Assembly: GCA_034440635.1 (NCBI GenBank)
Contig: JAOTON010000773.1
Coordinates: 1,423,501-1,487,500 of the forward strand
From: Lepas anatifera
Lineage: Eukaryota; Arthropoda; Thecostraca; Lepadidae
Reading direction: 5' to 3'
Length of the DNA: 64,000 bases
Shown: positions 60,233-64,000 of the stretch, in pieces
How positions within the stretch are numbered: position 1 is the stretch's first letter
Layout of the letters: each line of letters starts with the position of its first letter
The notes under the pieces: generated by a model
Told to the model about the DNA's origin: nothing
The model's database searches: none
Seen by the model: only the letters and a program-made list of their open reading frames with translations
Translations under genes and position numbers: made by a program

Positions 60233-61358
60233 ATTAGCACAGTTTCCGAACCACCCGACGTATAGTGCTGTCTTTTCGCGCCAACTGATCCGCCTCTTTG
60301 ACGGCGTAAGTAAAGGCCTCCCATTAGGTGTCAGGGCCCGGAATTTTGCCGTGGAATGTGCCGTGACAAAGCGAATCATTGCCCGCGTCGAACCATCGGA
60401 GATGCCTCCCTGGGAAATACTCCCACCAGCAGCGGACACGACTCTCGCCCAGAGTGCTAAATCGGAAATGAGTCCCCAAGAATTGAAGGCTCTAACTCTT
60501 GAACATATTTCACAATATCATCGACATGCAATGTTCTATACAGATGGGTCGAAGACTGACACTGGGGTAGGTTGTTCGTTCGTTATCGGCACAACTTTTC
60601 GGACATTTTCACTTCCCCCTCTTGCTTCTGTTTTCACAGCAGAACTGACTGCTATTGACAAAGCTCTGTGCTTTTTAGATATTTCTGACCAAACAGATTT
60701 TGTCATTTTTACCGACTCGTTGAGTAGCATCCAGACCTTAATGAGCTTTAATTCTAAAGACAATTTTGTTCAGAAGATGCAGCTCCGCTTAACCTGTCTG
60801 GCCAAAGATGGTAAAAATGTTACTTTGTGTTGGGTGCCCAGCCATGTGGGAATAGAGGGGAACGAGAGGGCGGACGCAGCCGCCAAGCGTGCCTCAAGCC
60901 GCCCCTGTACACGCAGGCTACCAATCCCGGCCCGAGACCTACTTCCCCATCTTTCTTTGCACCTTCGGAATTCCTGGCAGCGCTGGTGGATGACGCATAC
61001 GCACAATAAATTGCTGGAGATAAAGCCAGAGATTGGTGAGTGGCCCTGTTCATCGCGGCGATGCCGGCGCGAAGAGGTGGCACTCTGTCGATTACGTACT
61101 GGTCACACCCTGGCGACCCACCGATATCTTCTTTGCGGGGAGGCGAGACCACTCTGCCGACGCTGCCTGGAACCGCTCTCAGTCCGCCACGTACTGGTGT
61201 CGTGCCCTGACTATGACCTTGAAAGAGACAGATACTTTGGCCCTCGAGAACAAGAACTGACATTGATTGATTTGATAGGTAGGAATGCTGATATGATCAG
61301 CCAGATCCTCGATTTTCTCAGAGCCATATGTTTCACAGTCATATATGACCCAGGGTGA
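60192..61358 (+). CDS. LINE ORF2 part 2: RNase H domain, frame-shifted
   Basis: Homology continues from part 1 in another frame, open from 60192; the join lies between 60192 and 60229 (LAQFPNHPTYSAVF follows directly). RNase H residues are visible: FYTDGSK (Asp), FTAELTAI (Glu), FTDSLSS (Asp) and ERADAAA (Asp), with CWVPSHVGIEGN before the last. A CX2C...HX4C motif (CRRC...RHVLVSC) closes the protein, typical of I-group ORF2 ends. The stop is TGA at 61356-61358. One extra base or two missing bases would explain the shift. RNase H would remove the template RNA from the hybrid. Confidence 0.88.
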   Translation, partial: TCGADLLGQRYVYKLAQFPNHPTYSAVFSRQLIRLFDGVSKGLPLGVRARNFAVECAVTKRIIARVEPSEMPPWEILPPAADTTLAQSAKSEMSPQELKALTLEHISQYHRHAMFYTDGSKTDTGVGCSFVIGTTFRTFSLPPLASVFTAELTAIDKALCFLDISDQTDFVIFTDSLSSIQTLMSFNSKDNFVQKMQLRLTCLAKDGKNVTLCWVPSHVGIEGNERADAAAKRASSRPCTRRLPIPARDLLPHLSLHLRNSWQRWWMTHTHNKLLEIKPEIGEWPCSSRRCRREEVALCRLRTGHTLATHRYLLCGEARPLCRRCLEPLSVRHVLVSCPDYDLERDRYFGPREQELTLIDLIGRNADMISQILDFLRAICFTVIYDPG

Positions 61359-61623
61359 TTGCTCTGCTCAGGGGTGCAGAGTGTGGAGCTTACTGGTGAG
61401 TGCTGACGTTTTACTGTGGATTTTTAATCTATGTAACTGTTTGTCCGCCCAGTGATGGGGATGGGAACGTGGGATATTTTTATTTGTACCGAGTGCTTGT
61501 CTTACTGCAGACCTAACCGCTTGAATCATCTATGACCCTGGTTAAGCGTAACATGGTCCGTGAGGACCTAAGCTGAACACTGTTTGACATACTTCAGCCT
61601 AATGCCTTAGTACACATACCGTG

Positions 61624-61908
61624 AGCCCTCCGGGTGACGCTGCGCGGAGGGCTGCCTGGCGCGGAGCGCCTGACTCCCCCTGTGGAGTCTCACGCCCCGT
61701 GCTGAGACTACACTGCCGTCCGGCGGAGGGCGGGCGTGGGTCACATGAAAATGTGACTTGCGCCTGTCTTCCGTGGGAGGGCAGCGCAGGGGGAGTCCGC
61801 CTAGGTGCCCAGCTGTTTGCTGGGCGCCCGGGCGGACTCAGGGGACTTCCCCGTACTCCCGGGCCCCCTGGGTCCGGGGGTACGGAGTGGGCGTCGGAAC
61901 TGACGCCC
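61624..61908 (+). ncRNA. Array of stem-loops in LINE 3' UTR
   Basis: Consecutive hairpins: 61624-61632/61645-61653 (9 bp, AGCCCTCCG), 61658-61662/61666-61670 (5 bp), 61672-61677/61684-61689 (6 bp), 61740-61746/61751-61757 (7 bp closing a GAAA tetraloop), 61793-61801/61831-61839 (9 bp) enclosing 61804-61813/61819-61828 (10 bp with one U.G), 61841-61844/61849-61852 (4 bp), 61851-61862/61874-61885 (12 bp with one U.G) and 61889-61895/61902-61908 (7 bp). The 61841 and 61851 stems overlap by two bases and may be alternatives. Both wobble pairs work only in the + strand RNA. This is a structured part of the LINE transcript rather than a proven separate ncRNA gene. Confidence 0.65.
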
Positions 61909-62138
61909 CGACGCCTCGTGCCGGGCGCTCTCTGCGCGGCGTTGCCTGGTGGATCTCGTAGGGTCTAGGTTTTGTTTTCAGGATAGGAAGGGCTGATGTT
62001 AGTAGTGTGTGTGCACCCCTCTGTTCGCTTTGGCATTCACCCGCACAGCGATGTATTGACATCGAAACTGGTAATGAATCTCTAAATCACGCGTTCTTCT
62101 TGTTCCAGATGGAGCACTTTTAGCGATTGTACTGTTCT

Positions 62139-62201
62139 GGGCGCTATGTGGCCTTGCCGGGCTGGTGCGCCCCCTAGGCCCAAATAACTAACTTACTAAC
62201 T
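62139..62201 (+). repeat. First copy of LINE 3' terminal hairpin with tail
   Basis: GGGCGC (62139-62144) pairs with GCGCCC (62167-62172). The inner sequence reads TATGT-GGCC...GGCT-GGT, followed by CCTAGGCCCAAAT and a degenerate AACT-type tail (AACTAACTTACTAACT). Confidence 0.8.
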
Positions 62202-62267
62202 GCTTGAAACAGACCATAAACATGTATTCAGGAAGAGGTTATTAAAGGCATTGGCCTTAGTTGATCT

Positions 62268-62328
62268 GGGCGCTATATAACCACTAAGGTTGGTGCGCCC
62301 TTAAGCCCCAATAATCAATCAATCAATC
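62268..62328 (+). repeat. Second copy of LINE 3' terminal hairpin with (AATC)4 tail
   Basis: GGGCGC (62268-62273) pairs with GCGCCC (62295-62300). Within it AACC and GGTT can form an inner stem. Then come TTAAGCCCCAAT and four AATC repeats (62313-62328), running into the right target duplication. This is the actual 3' terminus of the inserted element. Confidence 0.85.
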
Positions 62329-62339
62329 CCTAACGCGTC
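62326..62339 (+). repeat. 14-bp target-site duplication, right copy
   Basis: ATCCCTAACGCGTC is identical to 55052-55065. Its first bases overlap the last AATC of the tail, so the unambiguous duplication is 12-14 bp. Confidence 0.9.
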
Positions 62340-64000
62340 TCGTATTCGCTGCGGACGCCATCTCGTCAGGGCGTGACCTTTCCGTGAGTGCTTCGCAAGG
62401 TCGTGACCCGGCGCTCTCACGGCTGTTGCCCGCCGGAAGTGTAACTCGTTAGACAGGAAAGCTACTCGCGGTGCCAAGAGAAATCGGGGTATGGTGGTGG
62501 CCGGTTATGAAAGAGAATTCTCAGCTGCAATGTCAGGATTGTAGGCTTGAACTCCTGTTGGATGCGGTGGGGAAAGGAGACAATTAGTTAACAAACGTTC
62601 CTCTGATTAGCTTAATTGAAAACAAATGCTGTCATATGCCATAAGCACCACCAGGAAACTATGCACTCAAATCCCAATAATATTTTTGTTTCGGGGGAAG
62701 TAAAATTATAGAGATGTTCCCTTCCCCTCCCGGCACACATTGAGCCGTAAAGGCACTTTCCTTGTCAGTGAATGGGCACTCAGTAGTGAACACTGGTTTC
62801 TTTTGAACCGGTAAGGGTTCCATTTTGTTAACCTGCAAACAACTTGTTTTTGATGCTACTAATTGAAGCGTTCAAAACCTCGTACATTTCTTTAGCGCTT
62901 CTGGTACGAAATGTTGGCTGCTCTTCGCCTCCTTTTTCCAGTATTTCTTTCCTTTTCTAGTACTTTTCCTCCACCTTTTTGGCTATATGTAGTTTTTTTC
63001 ATTCTGTGTGCAAGACAGATGCTTGCAAAGTTATTTTGCTGTAGGGTCTGCGTGCACTAAAACAATGCTGCTGAAACATAAACCGACGGGATATTTTCGC
63101 ATTGTGATCATGACTCGCCGTTTTGGCCCAGCGTTTTCCTCGAAATTTTTACAGACTTGCCTGATGACATCAGGCTGGTAGTGTTGTCGGCGTTTTACGC
63201 AGCGCGTGGTGACTACGTTGCACGTATCGCTCGGCTATTTTTGATGTCCAAAACTAAAAATTCATCGACCGACAACCCGTCCTGAACTCTTGTTGCGCTC
63301 CTCAAGGGGCCAGGTGTCACGTGACCCCGAGACAAGGCTGTGCAGGTGTCTTGCCTGCATCATTTTAATTCCACTGCTGCCGTAATGAGCTTAGTTTGAA
63401 TTTTATCGTTACTGAAGGAAGATAACTGTTTTGTCCAGATGTCGCTGAAATGTTTGCATAATTTAAGGTTATCTTATGTTTCGATGCAAGATATTCCAGA
63501 TGCTAGTCACCAGGTTGAGCGGCTGCGTAATTGGTACCACTGCTCGTACCACTGTTCGTAGTGTTGGAATGTAGTAACTCTGAGTCACGTCTGTATGCTA
63601 ATGCGGCTGGTAATAAACCTGTAGACTGTTTTCGTCTGGCGTTTATGGCCAATGCCCCGTTATTGCTGGTTACAGTTGCAGGGAATGCTAATTCAGTGAC
63701 GCTCCAATCCAGGGAGCTGTACAGTTACATGGTGATCCGCTGAAGGAATGCCGGGCCTGGAACTGCGTATCTCAGAGAAAACTGCATCCCGTCGATTTCT
63801 CAAGATAGAATTAGTGGCGAAATCATCACAGAGCTGTACAAGTTGGGTTCCTTGTATACAACAACGCCCTCTCATGGAAAATGTTTGTACTTTGTTACAT
63901 CTCTAGTGCAGGAGGCCCTGCTGTGAAAGCGAATTTCAGATTACCAGATTAGAGAGTCGCTAATCTGTGTGTTGCAAATGAACGGATGGCACGCAGTCAG
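62340..64000. other. Flank downstream of the LINE, no gene recognised
   Basis: This is sequence of mixed composition with no reading frame or repeat that I can name. A pyrimidine-rich, T-run-bearing stretch lies at about 62930-63000. Confidence 0.5.

Larger units (their letters stand above)
55066..62325 (+). mobile_element. Near full-length I-group LINE retrotransposon
   Basis: This 7.26-kb element lies between perfect 14-bp direct repeats. In order it holds a 5' UTR of about 830 bp with several hairpins, ORF1 (gag-like, three zinc knuckles), ORF2 (apurinic-like endonuclease, reverse transcriptase, RNase H, C-terminal zinc motif) and a 3' UTR of about 970 bp. The 3' UTR has an array of stem-loops, a duplicated terminal hairpin and an (AATC)4 tail. 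RNase H after RT and a short tandem tail instead of poly(A) fit the I clade; the exact family is inference. The perfect duplication suggests a recent insertion, though ORF2 carries one frameshift. Confidence 0.9.

Noticed and set aside
61621..61968. A 115-codon open frame after the LINE ORF2 stop.
   Set aside because: It lies in the GC-rich hairpin array of the 3' UTR, which explains the lack of stops.

Overview
This window looks like animal nuclear DNA. It has long introns with GT-AG splice sites, many short non-autonomous DNA transposons, minisatellites, and one nearly full-length non-LTR retrotransposon. The zinc-knuckle/endonuclease/reverse transcriptase/RNase H layout of the retrotransposon is common in arthropods, so an arthropod is my best guess, but nothing here proves the taxon. 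I see no operons, CRISPR arrays or bacterial genes.

One host gene can be supported, on the + strand. A candidate TATA promoter lies near 15717. A first coding exon (15839-16558) ends at a perfect GTAAGT donor. After an intron of about 37.2 kb, a last exon (53719-53996) follows a pyrimidine tract and TTGCAG. The splice phases fit exactly. The protein (about 330 residues, low-complexity, basic N-terminus, Ser/Pro/Gly-rich C-terminus) is not one I recognise. The first exon contains one reading-frame break, either an assembly indel or a real mutation.

Region 1-15.8 kb and the intron hold no other gene that I can support. They hold several groups of short hAT-like elements with ends of the type CA(N)nGGCGGATCCAGG. 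Eight of them have matching 8-bp target duplications (two perfect, six at 7/8). There are also two copies of a TTAA-flanked element full of AGGTCA half-sites, several tandem arrays (notably at 27.1-27.8 kb and a clean 34-bp array at 46.5-46.9 kb), and two isolated copies of a LINE-type 3' terminal hairpin.

Downstream of the gene lies an I-group LINE (about 55066-62325) bounded by a perfect 14-bp target-site duplication. ORF1 (gag-like, three zinc knuckles) is intact. ORF2 (endonuclease, RT, RNase H) has all visible catalytic motifs but one frameshift. The most unusual feature is in its untranslated regions. The 3' UTR carries a run of perfect or G.U-paired hairpins, the 5' UTR carries four hairpins in 200 bp, and the terminal 3' hairpin is present twice, each copy with its own short tandem tail. 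The wobble pairs are compatible only with the sense RNA. This structured RNA is the best candidate for something not yet described in the window.
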